DNA of 64,000 nt from contig NZ_MRUH01000124.1 of assembly GCF_001922985.1 (NCBI RefSeq), positions 96,089 to 160,088 on the forward strand. Reading direction: 5' to 3'. Shown here piece by piece: positions 10,182 to 19,767 of this stretch. The DNA is from Teredinibacter waterburyi (GTDB lineage Bacteria > Pseudomonadota > Gammaproteobacteria > Pseudomonadales > Cellvibrionaceae). Positions within the stretch are counted from its first letter, which is position 1. Each line of letters opens with the position of its first letter. The notes beneath the pieces were generated by a model. It had not been told where the DNA came from. It did not search any database and was given only the letters and a program-made list of their open reading frames with translations. A program made the translations under genes and the position numbers.

Positions 10182-10225
10182 TACCATCGCTAAGGTTTAG
10201 GGGCTTTTAAACGTTAGCGATGGTA
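10182..10225. terminator. Hairpin between convergent btuF and nifJ
   Basis: TACCATCGCTAA (10182-10193) pairs perfectly with 10214-10225. Inside it GTTTA (10195-10199) pairs with TAAAC (10208-10212), separated by one G-G mismatch. The long stem lies between two converging genes and could end transcription from both sides, although there is no classic T-tract. Confidence 0.6.
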
Positions 10226-10239
10226 TAAGCTTCTCGCGA

Positions 10240-13200
10240 CTAGTCCAGACGCGTATCGGGAATAAATTCGTGCACATCCCGAGTCGCCATCTCTTCATAT
10301 ACCGACCATTTTTGATTCACAACTTTCTGAGCCATCGCCATAAGTCGGTCTGCTTCGCTCGGATTTTTTACCCGCAGTACCTTGTAGCGATTTTCTCGGT
10401 CGGTGTAGTCAGTAAGCGGCCGGTCTGGTCGTAGCGAATCGAGAATAAAGGGATTACTACCGGCGCTGTGTAAGTCTGGGTTGTAGCGATAGAGCGGCCA
10501 GTAACCACATTTCACCGCAAGCTTTTGCTGCTGCATTCCCTCACTCATACTGATGCCGTGCTCAATACAATGGCTGTAGGCGATTATAAGAGAAGGGCCA
10601 TCATAGGCTTCAGCTTCGCGCAGGGCTTGCAAGGTTTGCTGTGGGTTCGCTCCCAGCGCTATTCGTGCGACGTAAACATTGCCGTAGGCGATGGCTTGCA
10701 AACTTAAATCTTTTTGGGGAACAACTTTTCCTCCTGCGGCAAATTTTGCAACGGCGCCTATTGGGGTGGCCTTCGAAGCTTGTCCGCCGGTGTTGGAATA
10801 AACCTCCGTATCCATAACTAAAATATTAACGTTTCGGCCACTGGCCAGTACATGGTCAACACCGCCATAGCCAATGTCGTAGGCCCAGCCATCGCCACCA
10901 ACAATCCACACACTGCGTCGAACCAAGTGGTCGATTACCGATAATAAATCCTCGGCGAGCGGGTCGTTCAGTTGTCGTAGAATCTTTGCAATTTCTACTA
11001 CGCGATCACGTTGTTTACGAATATCACTTTCATGAATTTGTTGGGAGTTTAGGGTCTCATCTATCAGCTTTTCGTCGAGCATTGCAGACAACGGTTCGCG
11101 TAACTCTCTCAAACGCTGTTCGGCAAGCGCTAAATGCTGATCTGAGGTTAAGCGAAAGCCGAGGCCAAATTCAGCGTTATCTTCAAATAGAGAATTACAC
11201 CAAGCAGGGCCTTTACCGTCCGCGTTTTTACTCCAAGGTGTCGTGGGTAAGTTTCCGCCGTAGATAGAAGAGCAACCAGTCGCGTTAGCGATAAGTGCGC
11301 GGTCACCGAATAGCTGACTAACTAATTTTAAGTAGGGTGTTTCGCCGCAGCCTGCGCAGGCGCCACTAAATTCAAATAATGGCTGTAAATACTGCACGCC
11401 GCGAATATTAGAAAAATCTACCGCCGATCTGTCGTTATAGGGCAAGCTTTCAAAAAATGTAAGGTTACGTTTCTCTTCGCTTAAGTGCGGCAGCTTTTCT
11501 TGCATATTTATCGCTTTGATATCGGCGGATTGCTCTGAACTTACTGGGCAGGCTTCAACGCAAAGTTTACACCCGGTGCAATCCTCTGGATAAATTTGTA
11601 GGGTATAACGCAATTCAGGAAAGCCGCGGGCACTAATATTTGCAGATTTAAAACCTTCAGGGGCGTCTTTAAGGAGTGAATCGCCATAGAACTTTGCTCT
11701 TATTGCAGCGTGCGGACACACCGCCGAACAGTTACCGCATTGTATGCAAAGATCAGATTCCCATATCGGAATATCGACGGCGATGTTGCGTTTCTCCCAT
11801 TGAGTGGTTCCTGTAGGGTAGGTGCCATCGTCGGGCAATAGTGTAACGGGGATTAGGTCACCGTTACCTAAGATGAGTTCACTTGTAACGGATTTAACAA
11901 AGGCAGGCGCGTTTACAAATTTTTGCTTAGGATCGGGATCGTAAATACTTGTTACTTGTGCCGGGTAGCTCACTTGTTCTAAGTGTGCGAGTGCTTGATC
12001 AATTGCTGCAAAGTTTCTTTGCACAATTTCCATACCTTTGCGAGCGTAGGATTTTTCTGCAGCGGCTTTAATTTTTTTTATAGCCAATTCTTTTGGCATA
12101 ACACCGCTTAACGCGAAGAAGCAGGTTTGCATCACCGTATTAATACGGCTCCCCATTCCGACAGAGCGGGCTACTTTAGCGCCGTCTATAACATAAAAAT
12201 TAATGTTTTTATCAATGATTTGCTGCTGTACACGTTGCGGTAGTTTTGCCCAAATAACATCTTTGTTATGGGGGCTGTTTAATAGAAAGGTTGCGCCGTA
12301 ACCGGCACGCGACAACATGTCAACCTGCTCGATAAAGGCATATTGATGGCACGCTACGAAGGAGGCCGAACTAATAAGGTAGGGGGCTTCGATATGGGTT
12401 GGGCCAAATCTAAGGTGAGAAACGGTAATACTCCCAGCCTTTTTAGAATCGTAAACAAAATAGCCCTGGGCATAAAATTGTGGTTCGGCCCCAATAATTT
12501 TAATACTGTTTTTATTTGCACCTACGGTTCCATCAGACCCTAAGCCAAAAAAAACCGCACGAACGGTTTCGTTGGGTTCTATATCTAAAGGAGGTATATT
12601 GTCTAGGCTGGTGAAGGTACGGTCATCACGAATGCCTATTGTAAAGCCATTTTTCGGTTTAACCGCGCGAAGTTCGCTATAGATTCTAGCTACCATTGCA
12701 GGCGTAAATTCTTTACTCGACAGTCCATAACGACCACCTATGATTCGAGGTAGGGCGGCCATTTCACCGCGAATAACGGTTTGTGCAAGTTCTGTAATAA
12801 TATCTTTATAAAGTGGTTCGCCATCAGCGCCTGGTTCTTTTGTTCTATCGAGAACGGCGATACTGACAACCGTTTTCGGAAGTGCCCTCATAAGATGCAA
12901 GGCACTAAAAGGGCGGAAAACGCGTACTTTGAGTACACCAACCTTTTCGCCGCTGACGCGAAGATGGTCTACGGTTTGGCTCACTGTTTCAGCGCCTGAG
13001 CCCATGATTATAATGACTCTTTCCGCTTCCGGGTCACCATGATATTCAAATAATTGGTAGTGGCGGCCGGTTAGTTCAGCAAACTTTTTAAATTTATCTT
13101 CAAATATTTTTACTGCGTTTGTGTAGTAGGCATTTACGGATTCACGACCCTGGAAATAGGTGTCGGGATTTTGCGCCGTTCCACGCATAACCGGTGCATC

Positions 13201-13839
13201 TGGATTTAGCGCGCGTTGCCGATGGGCTTGTACGAGCTTATCGTCAATCATTGCGCGAATATGTGTGTCGCTGATTAAACTGATTTTGTTTATTTCATGG
13301 GAGGTTCTAAAGCCATCGAAGAAATGTAAAACAGGTACACGGCTTTCAAGGGTTACCGCCTGTGCGATTAAGGCCATGTCGTGGCATTCTTGCACGCTCG
13401 AAGAGGCGAGTTGTGCAAATCCGGTTTGACGCACAGCCATTACATCTTGATGGTCGCCAAATATAGACAAACCCTGTGCAGCAAGCGAGCGCGCCGCGAC
13501 ATGGAAAACCGTAGGGGTAAGTTCGCCAGCAATTTTGTACATATTTGGAATCATTAACATTAACCCTTGTGATGCGGTAAAGGTTGTTGTTAAAGCTCCG
13601 GTTTGTAACGCGCCATGTAATGCGCCTGCGGCACCACCTTCACTTTGCATTTCGATAACTAAAGGTGTTTGTCCCCAAATATTATTTATACCGGAACTGG
13701 ACCACTGATCGGATAGTTCTGCCATTGGCGTAGAGGGAGTAATGGGGTAGATAGCGCAGACTTCGTTAGTACGGTAGGCAATATAGGCTGTCGCTTCTCC
13801 ACCATCAAAGGTTACAAAGGTTTCATTTTGAGTTTGCAT
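10240..13839 (-). CDS. nifJ: Pyruvate:ferredoxin (flavodoxin) oxidoreductase, single chain
   Basis: 1199 residues, the normal size of the one-chain enzyme. It oxidises pyruvate with CoA to acetyl-CoA and CO2 and reduces ferredoxin or flavodoxin. N-terminal TPP-binding/pyrimidine and gamma domains are seen (YPITPSTPMAEL near the start; MQSEGGAAGALHG). Two [4Fe-4S] motifs are CIQCGNCSAVCP (about 695-706) and CTGCKLCVEACP (about 748-759), and a third cluster site includes CAGCGETPY (about 827). The C-terminal TPP domain shows GDGWAYDIGYGG (about 985) and YSNTGGQASKATP. It is followed 13 bases later by no further gene of the set; the upstream neighbour at 13853 is a GltD-like oxidoreductase. Confidence 0.95.
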   Translation of the reverse strand: MQTQNETFVTFDGGEATAYIAYRTNEVCAIYPITPSTPMAELSDQWSSSGINNIWGQTPLVIEMQSEGGAAGALHGALQTGALTTTFTASQGLMLMIPNMYKIAGELTPTVFHVAARSLAAQGLSIFGDHQDVMAVRQTGFAQLASSSVQECHDMALIAQAVTLESRVPVLHFFDGFRTSHEINKISLISDTHIRAMIDDKLVQAHRQRALNPDAPVMRGTAQNPDTYFQGRESVNAYYTNAVKIFEDKFKKFAELTGRHYQLFEYHGDPEAERVIIIMGSGAETVSQTVDHLRVSGEKVGVLKVRVFRPFSALHLMRALPKTVVSIAVLDRTKEPGADGEPLYKDIITELAQTVIRGEMAALPRIIGGRYGLSSKEFTPAMVARIYSELRAVKPKNGFTIGIRDDRTFTSLDNIPPLDIEPNETVRAVFFGLGSDGTVGANKNSIKIIGAEPQFYAQGYFVYDSKKAGSITVSHLRFGPTHIEAPYLISSASFVACHQYAFIEQVDMLSRAGYGATFLLNSPHNKDVIWAKLPQRVQQQIIDKNINFYVIDGAKVARSVGMGSRINTVMQTCFFALSGVMPKELAIKKIKAAAEKSYARKGMEIVQRNFAAIDQALAHLEQVSYPAQVTSIYDPDPKQKFVNAPAFVKSVTSELILGNGDLIPVTLLPDDGTYPTGTTQWEKRNIAVDIPIWESDLCIQCGNCSAVCPHAAIRAKFYGDSLLKDAPEGFKSANISARGFPELRYTLQIYPEDCTGCKLCVEACPVSSEQSADIKAINMQEKLPHLSEEKRNLTFFESLPYNDRSAVDFSNIRGVQYLQPLFEFSGACAGCGETPYLKLVSQLFGDRALIANATGCSSIYGGNLPTTPWSKNADGKGPAWCNSLFEDNAEFGLGFRLTSDQHLALAEQRLRELREPLSAMLDEKLIDETLNSQQIHESDIRKQRDRVVEIAKILRQLNDPLAEDLLSVIDHLVRRSVWIVGGDGWAYDIGYGGVDHVLASGRNVNILVMDTEVYSNTGGQASKATPIGAVAKFAAGGKVVPQKDLSLQAIAYGNVYVARIALGANPQQTLQALREAEAYDGPSLIIAYSHCIEHGISMSEGMQQQKLAVKCGYWPLYRYNPDLHSAGSNPFILDSLRPDRPLTDYTDRENRYKVLRVKNPSEADRLMAMAQKVVNQKWSVYEEMATRDVHEFIPDTRLD

Positions 13840-13852
13840 AGCGGCTACACCC

Positions 13853-15499
13853 TTAAACGGTATTGTTTGTCATGTGGATGGCTGCAGTGGGGCACTGCAA
13901 GGTGCAGGCGCTACATCCAGTACACTTGGAATAGTCAATTTGGTAGAACTTTCCCGTACCTAATTTAATAATGGCTTGCTCAGGGCAGGCACCAAAGCAA
14001 CCATCGCATTCAAAACAATTACCACAGGAGTAGCAGCGACTGGCTTCGTAATGCGCTTGCTGTGTCGTTAGCGCGCCGAGCACTTCTTCAAAATTATTTT
14101 CGCGTGTTGCGAGAGGAGCGCTAGGCTGTTTTGATTGTTCGGCTTGGCTGTAAAACCAAATACGGAGATCCTCTAAGTGTGCAATTTCCTTCGATGCAGG
14201 CTTTGCTGAATTATTTTGTTGTGTTATACAGCCCCGAATAAATTGGTCGATATTATTTGCGGCCTTTTTTCCGTGTCCGGTTGCAACCGTAACGGTTCGT
14301 TCACTCGGTACCATGTCACCGCCAGCAAAAACACCTGGGCAGCCAGTCATCATGTTGTCAGCAACTTGTACCGTACCATCTTTATCGAATTTAATTCCCG
14401 GCAGGTTGGTTAATAATTGGGTGTCTGATTGTTGACCCAGCGCGAGTATTAACGCGTCTGCAGATAGTTGTTCGATTTCGCCGCTGGGCTGAGGGCGACC
14501 ATTTTCGTCGAGTTCCATTTTTTCTACAGTAATCGTTTCTCCATCAATTGCGTTGATAGTACGCAGCCAATTAAATTTTACGCCTTCGTCCAATGCATCG
14601 GAGAGTTCTTCAGGGTGTGCCGGCATATTGTCTTGATCGCGCCGATAGATAATTAGCGCTTCTTCAGCGCCCAAACGCTTTGCTGTTCGGGCCGCATCCA
14701 GCGCCGTATTACCGCCACCGTAAATGGCTACGCGTCGTCCTATATTGGGTTGTTCGCCTAGGCTTACATTGCGCAAAAAACTTACCGCGTCGAGAATTTT
14801 TCCGGCTTCGCGTGCGGGGATATTAATTTTTTTAGAGAGGTGTGCACCTATTGCGACAAAAACCGCATCAAAATTACCGTCACGCCGTTCTAGTTCTAGG
14901 TCGATAACATTGTGATTTAGGGTGATTACCACACCCATCTTTTCGATTCGAGCTATCTCATCTCTAAGTACTTGGCGCGGCAAACGGTAAGCGGGAATAC
15001 CAAAATGCAACATACCTCCGGCGACCGGCCCTGCATCTCGAATTTCCACTTCATGACCCAAGCGACGCAAATGGTACGCGGCACTTAGACCACTCGGTCC
15101 GGCGCCAACAATTAAAACCCGCTTGCCGCTCGGGGCTTTAATAATTCGGGGCGACCAATTTTCTTTAATTGCCATATCGCCAAGGAACCGTTCAACCTGG
15201 TGAACACTTACGGCTGCGTCGACTTGATCGCGATTACAGGATGTTTCACAAGGGTGGTAACAAACACGTCCGTGCACGCCGGGTAGGGGATTGTCGGCAA
15301 GAATTGTTTGCCATGCTTCCTCGTAACGCTTTTCGTGGACTAGCGACATCCAGGCTTGAATATTTTCACCGGCTGGACAGGCATGGTTACAGGGGGGCAT
15401 TAAATTTTGATAAACGGGGCGTAACTTAGCGGTAGGGCCTGTGCCGGTGCTGTGGCGTAGATCCGGCTCCTCGGTCATATCGTGAGTGCGAGTTTTCAT
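13853..15499 (-). CDS. GltD-like NAD(P)H/Fe-S oxidoreductase
   Basis: 548 residues resembling the small subunit of glutamate synthase and related NADPH:ferredoxin oxidoreductases. An N-terminal Fe-S domain begins with CNHACPAGE (Cys37, Cys41) and CYHPCETSC. An FAD site follows (VLIVGAGPSGLSAAYH) and then an NADPH site (VAIYGGGNTALDAA). The C-terminus adds two clusters: CYSCGNCFECDGCFGACP and CTGCSACTLQCPTAAI. It ends 13 bases before nifJ on the same strand, so the two are probably one operon. Inference: it passes electrons between NADPH and the ferredoxin pool used by NifJ. No glutamate synthase large subunit is adjacent, which argues against a plain GltD role. Confidence 0.82.
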   Translation of the reverse strand: MKTRTHDMTEEPDLRHSTGTGPTAKLRPVYQNLMPPCNHACPAGENIQAWMSLVHEKRYEEAWQTILADNPLPGVHGRVCYHPCETSCNRDQVDAAVSVHQVERFLGDMAIKENWSPRIIKAPSGKRVLIVGAGPSGLSAAYHLRRLGHEVEIRDAGPVAGGMLHFGIPAYRLPRQVLRDEIARIEKMGVVITLNHNVIDLELERRDGNFDAVFVAIGAHLSKKINIPAREAGKILDAVSFLRNVSLGEQPNIGRRVAIYGGGNTALDAARTAKRLGAEEALIIYRRDQDNMPAHPEELSDALDEGVKFNWLRTINAIDGETITVEKMELDENGRPQPSGEIEQLSADALILALGQQSDTQLLTNLPGIKFDKDGTVQVADNMMTGCPGVFAGGDMVPSERTVTVATGHGKKAANNIDQFIRGCITQQNNSAKPASKEIAHLEDLRIWFYSQAEQSKQPSAPLATRENNFEEVLGALTTQQAHYEASRCYSCGNCFECDGCFGACPEQAIIKLGTGKFYQIDYSKCTGCSACTLQCPTAAIHMTNNTV

Positions 15500-15628
15500 C
15501 GGGTGACCACCTAAAGCGCAAATGTCTAAAATTGCGCGGCCGCTCGCCTTCAGTACTCAAGCTGCGGACGGCGCCGCACTGTGTATGCTTGTAGAGTAAG
15601 TGATCCAATGGCTGGACAAATTGATTTG

Positions 15629-15651
15629 AGGCAAACTATGACGGTTTGCCT
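15629..15651 (-). terminator. Short hairpin downstream of the DUF1501 gene
   Basis: AGGCAAAC (15629-15636) and GTTTGCCT (15644-15651) form an 8-bp stem with a 7-nt loop, 33 bases past the stop codon of the minus-strand gene at 15684. The tail is not strongly T-rich, so termination is tentative. Confidence 0.4.
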
Positions 15652-15683
15652 TGGCTTATTAGCGCGGATACTGGGATACAGAT

Positions 15684-17081
15684 CTAGGCTTTGATAAAAC
15701 CTAGGTCTGTGGAGTCGAAGTTGCTTAAATTGGGGAATATATCGGCAAAACTAGAACCGGGTACACCATACCATTTCGCCAGTGTCGCGCTGTATTGATC
15801 CATACTTGTGGTGGGAATAATACGGCCTTCGCCCATATCATCGTCACTGTTAAGGGTTAGATCTGGCATGGTGCCATAGATGTCGCCACCGGCGACGGCA
15901 TCGCCCATTACGATTTGATGGCTGCCCCAGCCGTGATCTGTACCGTCACCGTTACTGGATAGCGTGCGACCAAAATCGGAAGCGGTAAAGGTGGTAACTT
16001 TATCGGCCACACCAAGCTCTACGGTGGCATCGTAAAAAGATTTTAACGCGTCGTTTAATTGCGACATTAAAATATCGTGGCGACGATTTTGATCGCCATG
16101 GGTATCGAAATCCCCAACGCCAATAAAAAAGGTTTGTCGCGATACGCTTAGCTCGTTGCGAGCGGCAATCATTTGCGCGGCCATTTTCAAGCTCGACGCC
16201 ATGCGATTATCGGACGGGAAATTTGTCGATAAACTTGTGCTGGCGGTAAGTGCAGCCCCGACCTCGTCGGTTAGATCCCAAGCTTTGGTATAGGACTCGG
16301 CATAGGCGTTGGCAAAGGTGTGGTTGTGCCCTTGCTGTAAGATATTTTCGTAGGCCTGAATTCGAGCGAGCATTCGCTCATCGCTAGACGAGCGGTCGAG
16401 CTGTTCAAAGTTTTTTAAACCGGACGGGTCTATCGCGTAGGGAATCGTTGCGGCGCCGCTCTGCCAAAGATTACTGCCGCTAAGGGAGATGTTCATTGAT
16501 AGACGTTGGTTGGTGTTCATATCGCTAAGAATATCCGCGGCGCGTCCGGCCCAACCGTTGCGACGTGTTGTACTCTGTAAACTTTGAATAAAATTTTGTT
16601 GATCGTTGTGAGAAAACAACTGCGGGGGCAAGGCGACGGTTTTCGCCTGATAAGCAATTTTACTTACCGGCTCGACTAGCGCCCCGACGTTACCGACAAA
16701 TGAAAGTTTGTTGGCAAGATAGAGATCGTTTACATCTGTGAGTGCCGGATGTAAACCGTAGTCTGCGCCGCTTTGTCGGCTGGCCGAAATGGGAATTAAA
16801 CTGCCGCTGGATTTGGCCAAGCCTTGTCGTGCATTTGCATAAGCCGTATAGGCGCTGGTGGAACGTGGAATAAGCATGTTAAATGCATCGTTACCACCAA
16901 ATAGAAATATACACACCAGTGCTTTGTAGTCGTTCGCTGGCGCTGTTTGTGCGTGTGCTAACTGAATGCTACCGAGCGTGCCGAGCGCACAGCTACTACC
17001 GAGTGCTAGGGCTGAGCAATTGCGCAAAAAGTGACGGCGATTGAGCGTCTCGATGTAGTTGCTTTTTTTGAATTTTTTCAT
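15684..17081 (-). CDS. DUF1501 family protein with twin-arginine signal
   Basis: 465 residues. The N-terminus carries a Tat-type signal (NRRHFLRNCSALALG, ending near AHA-Q about residue 45), so it is probably exported folded. The mature protein matches the DUF1501 family, distantly related to the alkaline phosphatase/sulfatase fold. Family landmarks include VCIFLFGGNDAFNMLIP, GLHPALTDVNDLY, HNDQQNFIQS, GVGDFDTHGDQN and TASDFGRTLSSNGDGTDHGWG; the last two hold Asp/His residues that could bind metal. The reaction is unknown. It ends a two-gene unit with the DUF1800 lipoprotein gene, 21 bases upstream, a pairing common in bacteria. Confidence 0.85.
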   Translation of the reverse strand: MKKFKKSNYIETLNRRHFLRNCSALALGSSCALGTLGSIQLAHAQTAPANDYKALVCIFLFGGNDAFNMLIPRSTSAYTAYANARQGLAKSSGSLIPISASRQSGADYGLHPALTDVNDLYLANKLSFVGNVGALVEPVSKIAYQAKTVALPPQLFSHNDQQNFIQSLQSTTRRNGWAGRAADILSDMNTNQRLSMNISLSGSNLWQSGAATIPYAIDPSGLKNFEQLDRSSSDERMLARIQAYENILQQGHNHTFANAYAESYTKAWDLTDEVGAALTASTSLSTNFPSDNRMASSLKMAAQMIAARNELSVSRQTFFIGVGDFDTHGDQNRRHDILMSQLNDALKSFYDATVELGVADKVTTFTASDFGRTLSSNGDGTDHGWGSHQIVMGDAVAGGDIYGTMPDLTLNSDDDMGEGRIIPTTSMDQYSATLAKWYGVPGSSFADIFPNLSNFDSTDLGFIKA

Positions 17082-17102
17082 GGCTTTATCTCCAACCTGT
17101 CA

Positions 17103-19544
17103 CTATTGCTGTACGGCGTAATCCGGTGAAATCGATACAAGAAATAAGGTATCGTAAATCATCGGTCGCCATAGCCAGCCTTCGACAGATTGGCTGTCCA
17201 TGTAGGCTAGAATGTTGTTATACGTTACGGCGGACATCTGCCCACCGAGTAGCAGTAGATTGATGCGATCAAGTAATGCGGCTCGATCTCCAGCCAATGA
17301 TTTTTCTTCGGCAAGATAGAGTTGGGAGGGGTAGCTATCCCAATCTTGTCCTACTTCTTCCGACTTGGGCCAATCTTCTTCGGTATCGCGCCAAAAGACA
17401 TTATTAGACAGTCGGTTAGTAGAGGATACGATTTGGCTTTCGGTCATTATTTGAAATTCTGGTGAATATAAATCGGCATTTTTAATTTCGCCTGGCTGTT
17501 GGTAGTCGGGCCGATAGAAATTAAATACTGAGAAGCTGCCGAAAGGTCGTTGCCCCAATTCCCGGTCGGTCGCACGCATACGCAAGCGATTAATAATTAA
17601 ACCGTTGTTATGCTTTACCGGTGCTCCTTGTGCTTTAAATGCACGCCAAACGCCAGCTACTTTCATTATGGGCTCACGTAACTTGCCAAATGTGGTGGGT
17701 TCGGATATGTGGCCATTTATCGCTTCATCATCCAATAGAATAGCTTTAACCACGGCGACCATATCGCCACGTACATCACTACCATTATTATTAAATGTAC
17801 TTGCAACGCGTTCTACGTAGGCTGCAGACGGGTTGCTGGTTACTAGTCGTTGAATAAGTTGCTTACTAATAAATGGGCCAACATTTGGGTGGTTAAAGAG
17901 AATGTCCAGCGCAGCTTCTATATCTTCCTCTGCGGTTAAACCTGCGGGAATTGTTTGGTCGCCAAAAAGCGTTTTCGCGTCCATGTCGTGGTAGCGCCGA
18001 AACGCTTTCATCGGCAATGTTTCGCTAATACCGTCGTTCGCCCATTCATACCAGTTGTTGACAGTACCGTGATTCCAACCGGTAAACACTCGGGCCAATG
18101 CTTTGATATCGTCTTGCCCGTAGGTTGGAATTGGTTGGTCTGTTTCGCTTAATTTAGTCGAGCCATCGAGCTCTAGCTCAACTAAGCCAATGGTGAATAA
18201 CTGCATTAACTCGCGCGCATAGTTTTCATCTGGGCGAATATTGCGTTCAGGGTCGGCTTTTTCATTGCGAATCATACTGAGGTATTCGCCCATTATTGGG
18301 CTGAGTGTTACCTCGGATAACAGCGTTCTAAAATTACCCAGCGCATGTCGAGCCAGCATGTCGTGATAGTTGGCGATACCGCGTGAATCGTTAAATAAAA
18401 CGTCGGAGACATTGGAGACTACAAAAATTTGGCTAAGTGCGTAGGCGACTTTTTGGCGGAGTTGATCTTTGCCCCAAATTGCGGTTTCCCACCAAATATC
18501 ACTGCGCTGTAAATCGCGCTGCCAAGCTTCGGTGTCTAACTCCTCGGTTCGTATTGGTTCCATACCTATCGCCGCTACGCGCGCATCTAATATAGGTAAC
18601 TGCAGTGTTTGTGGCATCGTAATTTGAGTGTCGATCCATTCTTCACGACTAATGCTCATGGCGGTATTGATTGATTTTGCGGTAGCTCCAAAGGTCGCTT
18701 GGTTTAGAAACCGCGCGGCTGTAGCGGCCGCTTGATAATTATCGTCGCTTGGCATCGGCAACGCTGGGTCAGGGGTTTGATCAGCTTCTAATACAGTGGG
18801 GGTTGGCGTGGGGGCAGGCGGAGGTGTTGGTGTTGGTGTAACGGCGGGTGTTTGCGGCGTTATCACGATATTGTCGATTAAAATAGTGCCGCCGACGCTG
18901 GTTGGCTTTCCGCGCGACATAATTTCCACACCAATTTGCGCGACTTCGCTGATACGAAAGCCTTCTTCTATCCAACCTAGTGGATTGTTATTGTCTGGAA
19001 TTGTGTCGATATTGGTGTAGCTAAATGTTGTCCAGCCGTCGCCGGTTTGATATTGGCTTTGTTCCCATTGAATCGTCGCGTAGTAGCTTTCGCTATCGCG
19101 TACGAAGGGTTGAAAAGCGAGTGTGCCGTCATCGACGTAGGCTTGAGGAATGTAGATGTCTAGCGAAATAGAGGCATTTTCAAGGTCAAATAGGCCCCCT
19201 AAGTTGGTAAAAATTACAAACTTATCGTCGTCGGCGTTGTTCCATTGCGGTGAAAGCGCAATTGCGCCCGAGTTGTCGTGGCTTATATCGACATCCACAG
19301 TACCGCCCCAACGTTGATACTGCCATTGGTCTACAGTTGCTGCGCTCTCAAATAGATAATGGTATAGGTCTGATTGTGGTGTTGGTACAGGTGTTGGTGT
19401 GGCGGTTGGAGCACTGGTGGGTTCCGTGGTGGGAGACGGCGAGGGCGTTGGCGTTGGATTCGGTACGCTCGAGCTACTAGAGCCACCGCAGCTTGTTATA
19501 ACTGAAACCAATAGAGGTAGAAGGATTTTAGATCTAAGGTGCAT
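17103..19544 (-). CDS. DUF1800 lipoprotein with CBM-like domain and Pro/Thr linkers
   Basis: 813 residues. The signal sequence ends in a lipobox-like ITSC with Cys19, so it is probably a lipoprotein. A Pro/Thr/Ser linker (about 25-58) precedes a beta-sandwich-like region (about 60-230: YLFESAATVDQWQYQRWGG ... GTILIDNIVITP) that looks like a carbohydrate-binding module. A second linker (about 232-262) leads to the DUF1800 domain (about 270 to the end), with AARFLNQATFG, YARELMQLFTIGL and FTGWN as landmarks. DUF1800 has no established reaction. The coupled gene downstream encodes the DUF1501 partner. The CBM assignment is from fold-like pattern only. Confidence 0.82.
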   Translation of the reverse strand: MHLRSKILLPLLVSVITSCGGSSSSSVPNPTPTPSPSPTTEPTSAPTATPTPVPTPQSDLYHYLFESAATVDQWQYQRWGGTVDVDISHDNSGAIALSPQWNNADDDKFVIFTNLGGLFDLENASISLDIYIPQAYVDDGTLAFQPFVRDSESYYATIQWEQSQYQTGDGWTTFSYTNIDTIPDNNNPLGWIEEGFRISEVAQIGVEIMSRGKPTSVGGTILIDNIVITPQTPAVTPTPTPPPAPTPTPTVLEADQTPDPALPMPSDDNYQAAATAARFLNQATFGATAKSINTAMSISREEWIDTQITMPQTLQLPILDARVAAIGMEPIRTEELDTEAWQRDLQRSDIWWETAIWGKDQLRQKVAYALSQIFVVSNVSDVLFNDSRGIANYHDMLARHALGNFRTLLSEVTLSPIMGEYLSMIRNEKADPERNIRPDENYARELMQLFTIGLVELELDGSTKLSETDQPIPTYGQDDIKALARVFTGWNHGTVNNWYEWANDGISETLPMKAFRRYHDMDAKTLFGDQTIPAGLTAEEDIEAALDILFNHPNVGPFISKQLIQRLVTSNPSAAYVERVASTFNNNGSDVRGDMVAVVKAILLDDEAINGHISEPTTFGKLREPIMKVAGVWRAFKAQGAPVKHNNGLIINRLRMRATDRELGQRPFGSFSVFNFYRPDYQQPGEIKNADLYSPEFQIMTESQIVSSTNRLSNNVFWRDTEEDWPKSEEVGQDWDSYPSQLYLAEEKSLAGDRAALLDRINLLLLGGQMSAVTYNNILAYMDSQSVEGWLWRPMIYDTLFLVSISPDYAVQQ

Positions 19545-19767
19545 CAGAACAGGCCACTCTTATTAATTTTAGAAAGATCGTGCACTAATTTTTTTAAATA
19601 TCGTGAAATATACTGCATTTCGTAAAGTTAAATCTGAGGGTATCCCAGAACAGCGTCTAGGTAAACTCTCGTGCCAATAGGAAAAACGCCCGCTAGCGTT
19701 ATTTATGTCGTTCTTCCTCTAAATCACTACGGTTTTGGTTGCTACTTTTTTGACGGTATTGTTTTTA

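Noticed and set aside
19685..19700. Possible terminator after the MscS gene (AACGC/GCGTT stem)
   Set aside because: Only five base pairs with a competing palindrome inside; too weak to list as a feature.
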